From Deltaproteobacteria bacterium (GTDB lineage: Bacteria > JAMCPX01): 50,790 bases of DNA. Location of the stretch: assembly GCA_023382265.1 (NCBI GenBank), contig JAMCPX010000050.1:1-50790 (forward strand), given 5' to 3'. Both the position numbers and the translations under genes were made by a program. This document shows, piece by piece, positions 1 through 8,087 of the stretch; position 1 is the first letter of the stretch; the number at the start of each line of letters is the position of its first letter. The notes beneath the pieces were generated by a model. That model saw only the letters and a program-made list of their open reading frames with translations, had not been told where the DNA came from and made no database searches.

Positions 1-143
1 AACTTTCCAATCGCGAACAACCGCTTTTCAACAGGTAATGTACCCTTGGTAGTAAATCCCTTTTTTCTGTATATCTTTTCCTGAAGGGTGTTTGTTACAA
101 AAAACAAGATAAAGACTGTAATGAATACAATGTTAACTAGCAT
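1..143 (-). CDS. Partial membrane protein, N-terminus only
   Basis: An open frame runs from an ATG at 143 leftwards off the window edge, with 47 codons visible. It begins MLVNIVFITVFILFFVTNTL, one strongly hydrophobic segment, followed by a basic stretch (QEKIYRKKGF) and ending VEKRLFAIGK at the edge. An in-frame TAA lies four codons upstream of the ATG, so this is the first possible ATG start. No good ribosome binding site is visible. The hydrophobic helix followed by a basic region fits an integral membrane protein. The C-terminal part recalls small membrane methyltransferases of the isoprenylcysteine methyltransferase type, but too little is present to assign a family. The alternating hydrophobic and charged composition argues for real coding sequence rather than chance. 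Confidence 0.4.
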   Translation of the reverse strand, partial: MLVNIVFITVFILFFVTNTLQEKIYRKKGFTTKGTLPVEKRLFAIGK

Positions 144-416
144 GCGTGTATATTATCAATTTCTCTATTTTTATAATACCAATCATTTAATAATTTCTTG
201 TGCACCCTTCCGACCTCAAGGATCGCGTACTTCTCTTTCACCACTCCACATGTACAATACTGTACCACACCTATTAGAATGTGTAGCAGAGTACGGTTGC
301 AAATTCAAATAAGAAGGCTTCATAGGAGAGACGATTTAATGAATGGAAGCAACGGGGTCCGCCCTTGAAATGTGTAATGGATTGACAAGCGAGCGTAGTA
401 GAGCAGATGAACGATC
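144..416. other. Intergenic stretch with no supported gene
   Basis: I see no convincing gene here. A plus-strand open frame at 88-312 has no recognisable features and overlaps the better minus-strand frame at 1-143. A minus-strand frame without a clear start ends at 137 and overlaps that start; it contains a Cys-X-Cys and looks protein-like, but I cannot identify it. The stretch around 340-400 may belong to the flank of the transposase relic that follows. Confidence 0.4.
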
Positions 417-515
417 ATGTCCAGACTATACAGGCTGAAAGGCGAAGACCGTTTTTATCACATCACCAGCCGGGACAATGGCCGGCAGAAGATGTTTATC
501 AGTAACCCTGCTTGA
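417..515 (+). pseudogene. Decayed Y1 (REP-associated / IS200-like) transposase, N-terminus
   Basis: An ATG at 417 opens a frame reading MSRLYRLKGEDRFYHITSR, then DNGRQKMFISNPA and a TGA at 513-515. This is the characteristic N-terminal beta strand of Y1 HUH transposases (the YHITSRGN-RQ-IF pattern) found in REP-associated tyrosine transposases and IS200/IS605 TnpA. The catalytic HUH motif and the tyrosine helix, normally 60-130 residues further on, are absent. From 516 to about 630 no frame gives a clean continuation, so this is a truncated relic. It may be related to the REP-like repeats listed elsewhere in the window. Confidence 0.55.
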
Positions 516-632
516 GCGCTGGTTGTGTTTATCGGATTTTCGCAGCAAAAAAAGTCGTCATCGTTTCACTATATGTGGTTGAAAGTTTCCGGTTGGTCTT
601 TGACTTCTGATGAAACTCTGAAAACTCCGGAT

Positions 633-2474
633 TTATATTGATAGATGTTCGTGTATCTCGTTAGCAACGTTTATGGGTATGGCCGTTCTTTTTGATATCT
701 CCTCCGGCGTTGTATGCCTGATCTCATCGATACTATTAAAAATGGACAATAAAAGCCTTTTTCTCTTTTCGGATACGCCCGGTATCCCGTCGAGCTCCGA
801 TCGCAGAGCTGTCTTTGAACGAAGCTGTCTATGATAAGTAATTGCAAATCTGTGCGCCTCATCTCTTATCCTTTTTAAGAACAATAAAGGTTCTGAGCTG
901 TACTCTAAATTTACAGGCTCTTTTCTGTTTGGAATGTATACCCGATCCTCTTCTTTGTTTACTTTTTGATTGTTCAGTACTGCCCCATCTTCACTGCGTG
1001 CTTTTGCAATGCCAATAACATCGGGATATGTAATACCAAGTTTTTTTAATACAGCCATTGCAATACTCAATTGTCCTTTACCTCCATCTACGATAATCAA
1101 TGATGGGACATCAATGCTGTCTGCATATCTTCGAGACAGTACCTCGTGCATCATTGCATAATCGTCGGATTTTTTTACATCTAATAATCTATAATGCCTG
1201 TATTTTGCCTTTACTGGTATACCATTTTCAAATCTTACCATCGAGGATACACTGTTTGTGCCCATAATGTTTGAATTGTCAAAACACTCAATGGACTCGG
1301 GCAGGTTTTTTAAGTGTAGAAGTTGTTTTAATGATTCAATAGATGATTTGGACGACTCAAGGTTTTTTAACGTTGCGTGCAAAAACTCGGATGCATTTTT
1401 CGCGGATAGCCTTATAAGTTCAAGATTTTTCCCTTTTTCGGGTATGATCACCTTTACCCTTCTGCCCTTCAGGTCGGAAAGCCTTTTAACGATCATATCA
1501 AGTTCCGGTATGTCAAACGGAACATACAGCACGTCCGGAATAAAATGACCGTTTTCATAGTACTGGCTGATCGCAGAACTCAACAAGTCTTCCTGTTCAA
1601 GCATTGTATTATTAAATGTATAGTTTAATGAGTTTATCATTTGGCCGGAGCGGATAAACAAACCGTTCATAACAACCATAGGACCCTCTTTTGATAGGTT
1701 AAATATATCCGCATCGATATTTTTCCCGAGTTCAACTTTTTGAGTTTCGATTGTTTTCTCAATATTAAAAAGAAGATCCCTTATCTGGGTTGCCTTTTCG
1801 AATTGTTCTTTACCTGCCTCCTGCTTCATTTGAAGCCTCAGCTCTTTTAAAGCAGTATCCACTTTGCCCTCAAGAAACAATTTGGTCTTTCTTACATAGT
1901 CCGTATATTCATCTTTTGATATACGGTTGACGCATGGGGCGGAGCATCTGTTAATCTCATACTTTAAGCATGGTCTTATCCTGTTTTTAAATTCCGCATC
2001 GCTGCACGTCCTGAGTTTGAAAAGGCGGGTAATAAGTTTGATCGTTTCCCTTGCAGCATAAGCGGATGAGTATGGTCCAAAAATATAAGATCCATCTCTC
2101 ATCGGCCTTCTTACGACGTATATGCCCGGGAATTTGTGTTTTGCATTAATGCGGATATGTACATAAGTTTTATCATCCTTTAATCTTATGTTGTATTTTG
2201 GTTTATATTTTTTTATCAGGTTGTTTTCGAGAAGCAAAGCCTCTTTTTCTGTGTCCGTGATCATAAAATCTATGTGTTTAATTCTTGGTTTTAAGAAGTT
2301 TATAAACGCACGGGTATCCTGATATGATGAAAAATAAGCCCTGACACGATTATTCAGATCAGCGGCTTTCCCGATATAGAGGATCTCAGGATTATCATCT
2401 TTGAATATATAAACACCCGGTTGTTTAGGAACAAGATTTAATTTTTCATAAATAGTATTGTCAACATCAATCAT
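633..2474 (-). CDS. uvrC: Excinuclease ABC subunit C
   Basis: UvrC makes both incisions around DNA lesions bound by UvrAB in nucleotide excision repair. The order of domains is complete. A GIY-YIG nuclease lies near residues 15-95 (PGVYIFKD, then LYIGKA). A Cys-containing segment (CSAPCV) is followed by the UVR motif that binds UvrB. The RNase H-like second nuclease carries ECFDNSN, IIVDGGKGQL and DEAHRFAITYHR, and a helix-hairpin-helix pair follows at the C-terminus (DGIPGVSEKRKRLLL). I chose the ATG at 2474 because homologues begin shortly before PGVY. A TTG at 2531 would add 19 residues that look unlike the family. Neither start has a strong ribosome binding site. At about 613 residues the length is normal. 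The usual ECFDIS reads ECFDNS here, a small deviation beside the catalytic aspartate. Confidence 0.95.
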   Translation of the reverse strand: MIDVDNTIYEKLNLVPKQPGVYIFKDDNPEILYIGKAADLNNRVRAYFSSYQDTRAFINFLKPRIKHIDFMITDTEKEALLLENNLIKKYKPKYNIRLKDDKTYVHIRINAKHKFPGIYVVRRPMRDGSYIFGPYSSAYAARETIKLITRLFKLRTCSDAEFKNRIRPCLKYEINRCSAPCVNRISKDEYTDYVRKTKLFLEGKVDTALKELRLQMKQEAGKEQFEKATQIRDLLFNIEKTIETQKVELGKNIDADIFNLSKEGPMVVMNGLFIRSGQMINSLNYTFNNTMLEQEDLLSSAISQYYENGHFIPDVLYVPFDIPELDMIVKRLSDLKGRRVKVIIPEKGKNLELIRLSAKNASEFLHATLKNLESSKSSIESLKQLLHLKNLPESIECFDNSNIMGTNSVSSMVRFENGIPVKAKYRHYRLLDVKKSDDYAMMHEVLSRRYADSIDVPSLIIVDGGKGQLSIAMAVLKKLGITYPDVIGIAKARSEDGAVLNNQKVNKEEDRVYIPNRKEPVNLEYSSEPLLFLKRIRDEAHRFAITYHRQLRSKTALRSELDGIPGVSEKRKRLLLSIFNSIDEIRHTTPEEISKRTAIPINVANEIHEHLSI

Positions 2475-2531
2475 ACGGTTGTTATAATAAAAAGTTTTTC
2501 GAAGTGCAATATCACACAGTCGGACGGGCAA

Positions 2532-2987
2532 GATTTATTTTTACACAGCACCTTTTTTCTGAAATGATATTAACACAAAAATTGCAGCAGACAATCAGAG
2601 GCTTATATCTTAATAAGCTCATGATTCAAACCCGGGATCAACACTTCTAAGTGTTATGGCCCATTATCAGGATGGGTTTTCTTCTTCCTTAGATTTAGGT
2701 AAGACAACAGGCTTAAAAGGAATAGAAACAAGCAAACCTTTTCGCGTGTCAGAGCAGTAAGTGTCATTAACCTTTAAGAAGATGCTTTCATTACCACTCC
2801 TTCTTGTAATTATTTATATGATAAAAAAATCAGGTGCCGATTGTTTTCGGATATGTTGTGATAGCATATACTGATATGGAGCCGGAAAAAATCCCTGCGA
2901 TACGATTTTAAGGGGCAGCTGCGTATCTCCAGTAGAGAGCTTCTTATGTAATGCTGCAAACAGCGTTATGGAACAATCATGAACCCA
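2532..2987. other. Gene-free stretch with a possible coding relic
   Basis: No intact gene is visible in about 450 bases. On the minus strand, 2667-2812 is an open stretch whose translation looks protein-like (it contains KGLLVSIPFKPVVLPKSKEE and stops at 2667), but it has no plausible start and an in-frame stop just upstream. It may be the tail of a lost gene. A small hairpin (AACACT-TCTA-AGTGTT) lies near 2639-2654 without a T-tract, so I do not call it a terminator. Confidence 0.35.
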
Positions 2988-5426
2988 TTACCTTATCCAT
3001 GGCCCTTGTGTGTCCCATGTCTCGGGTAATGCCGTGAAGGGTGTCATATCGGGGGTTGCCTGGAACATGTCATACATGGGCAGTGAGGTAGCATCAAACT
3101 CCGTCATGGGCGATAGAGGTTTATTTGTCGACTGGCTCAGTATCAGTTCTATGGTTTTCAACGCACTCGGGAATCCGTAGTGTGCATTTGATATATATCC
3201 GTGCTTTGCATAAGGGCTTACAACGATAATAAACGACCTCTCCTGATCGATATGATCAAAGCCCGGCTGTGGATCATCCTCATCAATGAATATTGCTGTA
3301 GATCCCCAGTACTTGCTGTTTGCAATTGCCTGAACAATCATTGCTGTTGCAGCGTCATTTTCCGTGTAAGCGGCTATAGGGGTATCGGTTGGTTCATATC
3401 CGTCATCACCTAACGACATGAATACAAAGTTGGGGAAGCTGTTGTTTTGAACCATGGTGTTAAATGCCGAGACAAAGTAATCAGCCCTCACGACATCGCT
3501 TATGAGATTTCCATAGGTTTGATCAAACTCCGGTAACGAGTTTAAGGGATTGTTGCTGTTGAAGGCACCGTTGTATAGGCTCGGCATGCCCTGTCCAAAA
3601 TCAGAGAACGATATGCCCGCATTCTTCAGTGCATCAAAGATCGTCCCGCTCGGGACGGACGCTATCGGTTCATCGGAATCTCCCTGTCGGTTCAAACCTC
3701 CATAGCCTGTATTTATGGACCAGATTCTCTGAAGATAATCGCTTATCATCCCCTGAAATGACATCGGGTGTCCACATATTGAGGGTACAATGTCGAGATA
3801 AAAATTCGTATCAAGGGCGAATTGCCTTGCCATGGCATGGGTGTTGGGTGTTGTAAACCCAATGCCGGCATTGCTGGGATCGCTGCATCCATACGATGCA
3901 GGCAATATGTTAAAAGCAGCAATACTACCGGCAGAAAACATCGGGCATGGTACAGGTTCACCATTTGCCTGAGGCCCAAGATCTCCAAACTCCATATCAT
4001 AAGTTTTATTTTCTCTTAAGATATAAACAACATGTGTTATATGCGACCACGCACTCATGATATTTGCAGGAACAGCAGGGTGCGCCGGTTTAACAAAATC
4101 ATTTGCGAGCACTTGATTGGTGTATTCTGCGAGCTGTGCGGTTGACGGTTGAGGGATATCCGATACAGAACCGTAACAAAACCAGGCATACTTTGAAAGA
4201 TCCAGAACTTGTTTTGCGTTCGTGGGTAAGTATGGTCCGTGGCCTACACCGTACATATTCGCAACAAAGATATGATTATTCGCCTTATCAAAGGCTACTC
4301 CGGCTGGATATGAAGCTGTCGGTATTCTGCCTACAACCAGATCTGTAGTGGTATCAATAACAGCAACGGCATTGTCGGCACCCATTGAGACGTACAGGTA
4401 CTTTCCATCACCCGAGAGTGTAAGGTTATTAGGCAATCCTCCCATATTCGGTTCACTGCCGTACATTGCAAGGGATATTGTGGATACCGTTTTTTTTGAT
4501 GTGTCAATGACGCTTACCGTGTCGCTGAGCGTATTCGCAACGTACATCTTGCTGCCGTCAAGTGAAGAGATAATTGCCGCAGATCCCACCTGTTCAAGAG
4601 GGATAACCCTTGTTACCGCGGGTGTACTACCGAGTGATATTACAGAAACTGTACCAAGACCGGTGTTTGATTGGCGGTTGCATACATAGGCCTCTTTACC
4701 GTCCGGAGTTATTGCTATTGCCCACGGGTAAAACCCGCCTGTCGTTAATGTAAAGGTTTGAGTATCCGTTGTCAGATTTATAATGGAGACTGTTTCACCT
4801 GGATACTGTTTGCCGTTTACGTCATAGGCAACATTATTAGCTGTAATTAAGGTATTGCCGGTTACCGCTATACCTGCAGGCGTTGGCCAAACCTCCACCG
4901 AACCAAAAGTGGAGGTTGTGTAAGGTAGAAGAGGTATTGCCTTTTTAAAAGTAAGATTTCTGTTTGCATCTATCCTAATATCAAGGACAAACCCCCTTTG
5001 TGACTCTATCCCCGGAACATACACATCCGTACCCGAAGCCGAAGTAGTGACAGCCATACCGTCAAAACTCTCATATCCAAGAGGCGGTGTTGTAAGAGAT
5101 ATATAAGATGCAATCTTGTCTGTTGCTGTATCTATTGCTGTTATCATGTGGCTTTTACCAGCGAAGGCAACCCATCCTGTGCTCAGGACTAAAACAGTTT
5201 TGCCATCCGGGGTTACGGCGATTTCACTCGGTTGAGGTATACTCTTACGATCAACTGCGTCGTAGGCAATATTCCCGATTTGTACTCCTGCAGGGCTCAG
5301 TGTGTAGCCGTTTGCACCCCAGTATTGGGAAGTTAGCGTTGAGCTGCTACTTTTGCCGCAACCGGTTATGGCTGGTAAACCAATAAAAACCACCGAAACA
5401 AATGAAAACAAATATTTTTTAAGCAT
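2988..5426 (-). CDS. Lipoprotein with YncE-type beta-propeller and phosphoesterase domain
   Basis: This predicted envelope lipoprotein joins two domains. The signal peptide ends in a lipobox (PAITGC, Cys 23), so it should be lipid-anchored after export. Roughly residues 40-410 form a YncE/YVTN beta-propeller; repeats such as NTLSDTVSVIDTSKKTV and GADNAVAVIDTTTDLV are typical. Residues about 465-790 match the PF04185-type phosphoesterase/alkaline phosphatase-like fold, with HVVYILRENKTYD near its start and the metal-site-like IDEDDPQPGFDHID followed by VVSPYAKHGYI near its end. The domain order matches the family often annotated as bifunctional YncE/alkaline phosphatase family protein. The true substrate is unknown. 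The start has a perfect AGGAGGT site. It lies 43 bases downstream of the AMP-ligase gene on the same strand and could be co-transcribed. Confidence 0.85.
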   Translation of the reverse strand: MLKKYLFSFVSVVFIGLPAITGCGKSSSSTLTSQYWGANGYTLSPAGVQIGNIAYDAVDRKSIPQPSEIAVTPDGKTVLVLSTGWVAFAGKSHMITAIDTATDKIASYISLTTPPLGYESFDGMAVTTSASGTDVYVPGIESQRGFVLDIRIDANRNLTFKKAIPLLPYTTSTFGSVEVWPTPAGIAVTGNTLITANNVAYDVNGKQYPGETVSIINLTTDTQTFTLTTGGFYPWAIAITPDGKEAYVCNRQSNTGLGTVSVISLGSTPAVTRVIPLEQVGSAAIISSLDGSKMYVANTLSDTVSVIDTSKKTVSTISLAMYGSEPNMGGLPNNLTLSGDGKYLYVSMGADNAVAVIDTTTDLVVGRIPTASYPAGVAFDKANNHIFVANMYGVGHGPYLPTNAKQVLDLSKYAWFCYGSVSDIPQPSTAQLAEYTNQVLANDFVKPAHPAVPANIMSAWSHITHVVYILRENKTYDMEFGDLGPQANGEPVPCPMFSAGSIAAFNILPASYGCSDPSNAGIGFTTPNTHAMARQFALDTNFYLDIVPSICGHPMSFQGMISDYLQRIWSINTGYGGLNRQGDSDEPIASVPSGTIFDALKNAGISFSDFGQGMPSLYNGAFNSNNPLNSLPEFDQTYGNLISDVVRADYFVSAFNTMVQNNSFPNFVFMSLGDDGYEPTDTPIAAYTENDAATAMIVQAIANSKYWGSTAIFIDEDDPQPGFDHIDQERSFIIVVSPYAKHGYISNAHYGFPSALKTIELILSQSTNKPLSPMTEFDATSLPMYDMFQATPDMTPFTALPETWDTQGPWIR

Positions 5427-5469
5427 ATTACCTCCTACGTTTTTGGTATATTTGCTGTAGCCCGATTTG

Positions 5470-6876
5470 TCAAGACCGTGTAGTTATTTGCATGCCTGAC
5501 CCCGATTTTTGTTTTTCCTTAATTTGTAAAAGTACGGATAAAGCGGCATGATGATCCCTCTTACCGGCTAGAGTTACGGGGATGGAAGAGACATTGGCGA
5601 TCAATCTCGGCATGTGCGTAGGTTCAAGCACACCAGCAAAAGCCCTCCTGATATAAGGCAGTGTCCTCTTCGTCACGACGAGTACAGCGATATCATTCTC
5701 GCGTCCTGATACGGAAGGAAGGGACAGAACCCATGCATCCATGATCAAGGGAATGGATTTGATTTTTTGCTCGATCGCAGTTAGATCAACCCGTTTACCT
5801 CCGATCTTTACGATTCCATCTGTCCTGCCATGAAGAGTAAAAGTATCGTTCCCGGAATCCGATGCCCTGTCGCCTGTGGTAAAAAACCCCTTTTTATTTG
5901 TGTGCAGGTTAGGTGACAGGAATGGAGATGATACGGAAAGTCGTTCACCATCAATCATCCAGCGGACGCAGGAAAAAGGTTTCCATGAGGATTGTTTTGT
6001 TGACTGACAGCGTGTTGCGATACCGCCGGTTTCGGTGGATCCGTAAACTTCAGTAACACCGATGCCGGTTGCATGAGCAAAATGCAGGCTGTGAGATTTC
6101 TCCAGAAAACCACCTGAAGAAAAGGCAAGCCTGAGGTGCTTCATGCGGGGTGAAGATGTAGAAAGTGCCCGATAGTGCATCGGTGAACCGATGAATGCGG
6201 TACACTTTGTCCTGGCAGCTGTACGGATAATTTCCTGTGGAAAATACGGTATGTCATCGATGACGCGCGCCATGGATACGAAGGGCAGGAGTACCGAGAA
6301 TAACAGACCATAAATATGCAGCGGGAGAACAGCAGAGAGAAGAATGTCTGTTTCAGTTATTTTAAATATTTTCTTAAGATACAGGGCTTCCCCTATAATG
6401 TTGTCAGGGGTTTTAGACCAGAGTTTAGGGGCACCCGTAGATCCGCCGGTATACAACCACAGGAATGGTTTGTCTGCTCCTATGGTAAGCCGCCAGGCCG
6501 GGACATCCGTCATTTTCTCGTACAGCGGAACGTATCGGATCCCCTTCGGTAACGCAATGGGTTGATCGGATAGAACAGCGTTTGCACCGGTTATTTTGCA
6601 CGTATCAGCGATTACGTTATCCGACAGGGATGCAGGGATGACAAGCGAAGGACCGCCGCCGAGAGACGAAAGAATTGCAGCCATAATAAGTGTTTTGCTG
6701 GAAGTCGCAAGGCATAAATGTCCAGTCCTTTTATCCTCATTGCGGCTCCATGAAGAGATCGAAGAAGCCAAGCCAAAGATATCTCTGTACGATGCCCCTC
6801 CCAGGATGTATTCTTTCGCCATCGACTCCTGATCAAGGGCAAAGTCATGAGACATGTCCTGTAATATTGTGTTCAT
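5470..6876 (-). CDS. AMP-binding acyl/aryl ligase, ApeH-like
   Basis: This is an ANL-superfamily adenylating enzyme that should activate a carboxylic acid as an acyl-AMP and pass it to CoA or an acyl carrier protein. The P-loop is LYTGGSTGAPKLWSK near residue 145. Further core motifs are EVYGSTETGG, TTGDRAS and the hinge-region lysine segment GRTDGIVKIGGKRVD. At 468 residues it is shorter than typical acyl-CoA synthetases (500-600) but close to the compact ligases found in aryl-polyene clusters. The start codon overlaps the stop of the preceding dehydratase gene (ATGA), which implies translational coupling. Given the carrier protein and two dehydratases upstream, a role in loading an aryl or unusual acyl starter onto the carrier is the best inference. 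Confidence 0.75.
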   Translation of the reverse strand: MNTILQDMSHDFALDQESMAKEYILGGASYRDIFGLASSISSWSRNEDKRTGHLCLATSSKTLIMAAILSSLGGGPSLVIPASLSDNVIADTCKITGANAVLSDQPIALPKGIRYVPLYEKMTDVPAWRLTIGADKPFLWLYTGGSTGAPKLWSKTPDNIIGEALYLKKIFKITETDILLSAVLPLHIYGLLFSVLLPFVSMARVIDDIPYFPQEIIRTAARTKCTAFIGSPMHYRALSTSSPRMKHLRLAFSSGGFLEKSHSLHFAHATGIGVTEVYGSTETGGIATRCQSTKQSSWKPFSCVRWMIDGERLSVSSPFLSPNLHTNKKGFFTTGDRASDSGNDTFTLHGRTDGIVKIGGKRVDLTAIEQKIKSIPLIMDAWVLSLPSVSGRENDIAVLVVTKRTLPYIRRAFAGVLEPTHMPRLIANVSSIPVTLAGKRDHHAALSVLLQIKEKQKSGSGMQITTRS

Positions 6877-7319
6877 GGTAGAGTTCCGTTCCCGGCCGAT
6901 CTCATCGTATAGGTACTGAATGTCTGGAGATGGACATGTCCATAGCTTGTGTGATCATCCATTACCTCACCTTCGAATTCACCATATTGGTTGTCAAGGT
7001 TTACAAGCATTTTGCAGGAAGTCCTCAGGCGGCTTCCGACGGGTATGTCCGGAACGGTTAAAACAGCTTTTTTTATTCCGACAATAACGCCTTCTCCCAT
7101 GGTTTTTGTCTTATTACGATTTTGCCATCCTACGAAGGCAGAGGCAGTTTGCGCGACGAGTTCCACGATAATTATGGAGTTGATCTGTTCACCGTGGCAT
7201 AATGGCCAAAGGGATGTAGCAATGGATTGAGTGACGCAGTGAACATCATCCACCTCAATGATATCATTGATTATTTTCATCCTGTACCGGTGGGGTATAA
7301 AATCGTCGATATTATACAT
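6873..7319 (-). CDS. Hotdog-fold 3-hydroxyacyl-ACP dehydratase, ApeP/FabA-like
   Basis: A 148-residue single hotdog protein. It starts like the ApeP/FabZ group (IDDFIPHRYRM, compare LPHRYPM), and the central helix carries the acidic catalytic position in IIIVELVAQTASAFVGWQN, as in FabA/FabZ (E-x-x-A-Q). It should dehydrate beta-hydroxyacyl groups held on an acyl carrier protein. The ATG has a GAGGA site that overlaps the end of the upstream gene 11 bases away, and its stop overlaps the ligase start. Together with the neighbouring second hotdog gene this recalls the paired ApeI/ApeP dehydratases of aryl-polyene pathways. The specific substrate is inferred. Confidence 0.7.
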   Translation of the reverse strand: MYNIDDFIPHRYRMKIINDIIEVDDVHCVTQSIATSLWPLCHGEQINSIIIVELVAQTASAFVGWQNRNKTKTMGEGVIVGIKKAVLTVPDIPVGSRLRTSCKMLVNLDNQYGEFEGEVMDDHTSYGHVHLQTFSTYTMRSAGNGTLP

Positions 7320-7330
7320 TCACCGTATCC

Positions 7331-7702
7331 TCATACGTCTTCCCTGTTGACAACAAGTATTCCATCGCACACCCTTATGCTGCCTGACATACATTGAAAA
7401 AAAACCTGAGAAACATGGTCTTTGGTTTTCAAGGAAATGGATACATTAAAGTGTGCTTCTGATCCTATAATTTGCCTGAACCGGACCCGTTTGATTTCCC
7501 GGATTGTCAACCGCGTGCCGTGATGGGATGTATAGGATGAAAGTGTATCATAAACCATACCCAGCATACCTATTCCAGGGAGTATGGGTATGTTGGGGAA
7601 ATGCCCTGAAAACCATAGTGAATTGCCCGGAATAAAAAAGTAACCTTCTGTACCTGCTTCATTTTGAATGAACTTCTCAGGAATTATCCATGTCTCGCTC
7701 AT
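7331..7702 (-). CDS. Hotdog-fold dehydratase-like protein, ApeI-like
   Basis: A small single-domain hotdog protein of about 123 residues. The key motif is WFSGHFPNIPILPGIGMLGM near residues 27-46, the FabZ-type His-Phe-Pro loop. At the position of the FabZ acidic residue and glutamine (E-x-x-A-Q) it instead has GMLGMVYD, so the catalytic partner is not obvious; ApeI-type proteins are also divergent here. I chose the ATG at 7702 because family members begin 20-30 residues before SGHFP and because this leaves 13 bases after the carrier protein stop. Earlier starts up to 7789 would overlap the carrier gene. No strong ribosome binding site is seen at any of them. Confidence 0.65.
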   Translation of the reverse strand: MSETWIIPEKFIQNEAGTEGYFFIPGNSLWFSGHFPNIPILPGIGMLGMVYDTLSSYTSHHGTRLTIREIKRVRFRQIIGSEAHFNVSISLKTKDHVSQVFFQCMSGSIRVCDGILVVNREDV

Positions 7703-7715
7703 GGTAAAGGGGATA

Positions 7716-7967
7716 TTATGCTGTAAAATTGATTTTGGAAAAGACATAATCAACGACATTCTGGACAGTCCGGATATTGGCAAGTTCATCTACGTTTACA
7801 TCAATATCTATCTGGGACTCCAGCATACCAACCATATCCAGAGCATCTATACTGTCCATGCCAAGATCCTCAAAAAGATTGGCATCGGGTTTAATTTTTT
7901 CCTTAGGAATCTCAAATTGTTCCGTAAAGAATATGGCAATTAGATTATAAATTTCTGTCCGATCCAT
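7716..7967 (-). CDS. Acyl carrier protein
   Basis: An 83-residue acyl carrier protein. The phosphopantetheine attachment serine lies in DLGMDSIDALDMVGMLE at about residue 38, and the acidic four-helix layout is typical. The context is not the usual fatty-acid one: no fabD, fabG or fabF is adjacent. It is the first gene of a minus-strand run with two hotdog dehydratase-like genes and an AMP-ligase, so it is probably a dedicated carrier for that pathway. The start has a GGGAGA site. The promoter region upstream contains a consensus -35 TTGACA and a perfect 7+7 palindrome. Confidence 0.9.
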   Translation of the reverse strand: MDRTEIYNLIAIFFTEQFEIPKEKIKPDANLFEDLGMDSIDALDMVGMLESQIDIDVNVDELANIRTVQNVVDYVFSKINFTA

Positions 7968-8000
7968 ATCATTCTCCCTTAAAATCTATTAATACTTTAT

Positions 8001-8019
8001 CGGAGTTAATATAACTCCG
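8001..8019. promoter_or_regulatory. Perfect 7-bp inverted repeat, probable operator
   Basis: CGGAGTT-AATAT-AACTCCG is a perfect palindrome of two 7-base arms with a 5-base spacer. It lies downstream of the TTGACA element facing the carrier-protein gene and overlaps every position where a -10 box could be. That arrangement suits a repressor of the minus-strand cluster. On the plus strand it sits just upstream of the promoter for the lipoprotein gene, so one factor could affect both directions. No regulator gene is adjacent, so the factor is unknown. Confidence 0.5.
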
Positions 8020-8025
8020 GTCTAA

Positions 8026-8052
8026 TTGTCAAGAAACTGTAGAAACTATAAT
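8026..8052 (+). promoter_or_regulatory. Divergent promoter region (plus and minus overlapping -35 boxes)
   Basis: On the plus strand, TTGTCA (8026-8031) and TATAAT (8047-8052) are 15 bases apart, slightly short for a sigma-70 promoter. They would read into the beta-propeller lipoprotein gene at 8088. On the minus strand, TTGACA (8032-8027) overlaps the same bases and faces the acyl carrier protein gene; candidate -10 boxes TATATT or TATTAA are 13-15 bases downstream, within the palindrome. Spacing is not ideal on either strand. Confidence 0.4.
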
Positions 8053-8087
8053 ATTGCAATCTTTAAATGATGTGATATTATCATACC

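Noticed and set aside
88-312. Plus-strand open frame of 74 codons
   Set aside because: No recognisable features; it overlaps the more protein-like minus-strand frame at 1-143 and has no ribosome binding site.
2639-2654. Perfect small hairpin as a terminator
   Set aside because: The stem is only 6 bp, AT-rich, and no T-tract follows on either strand.
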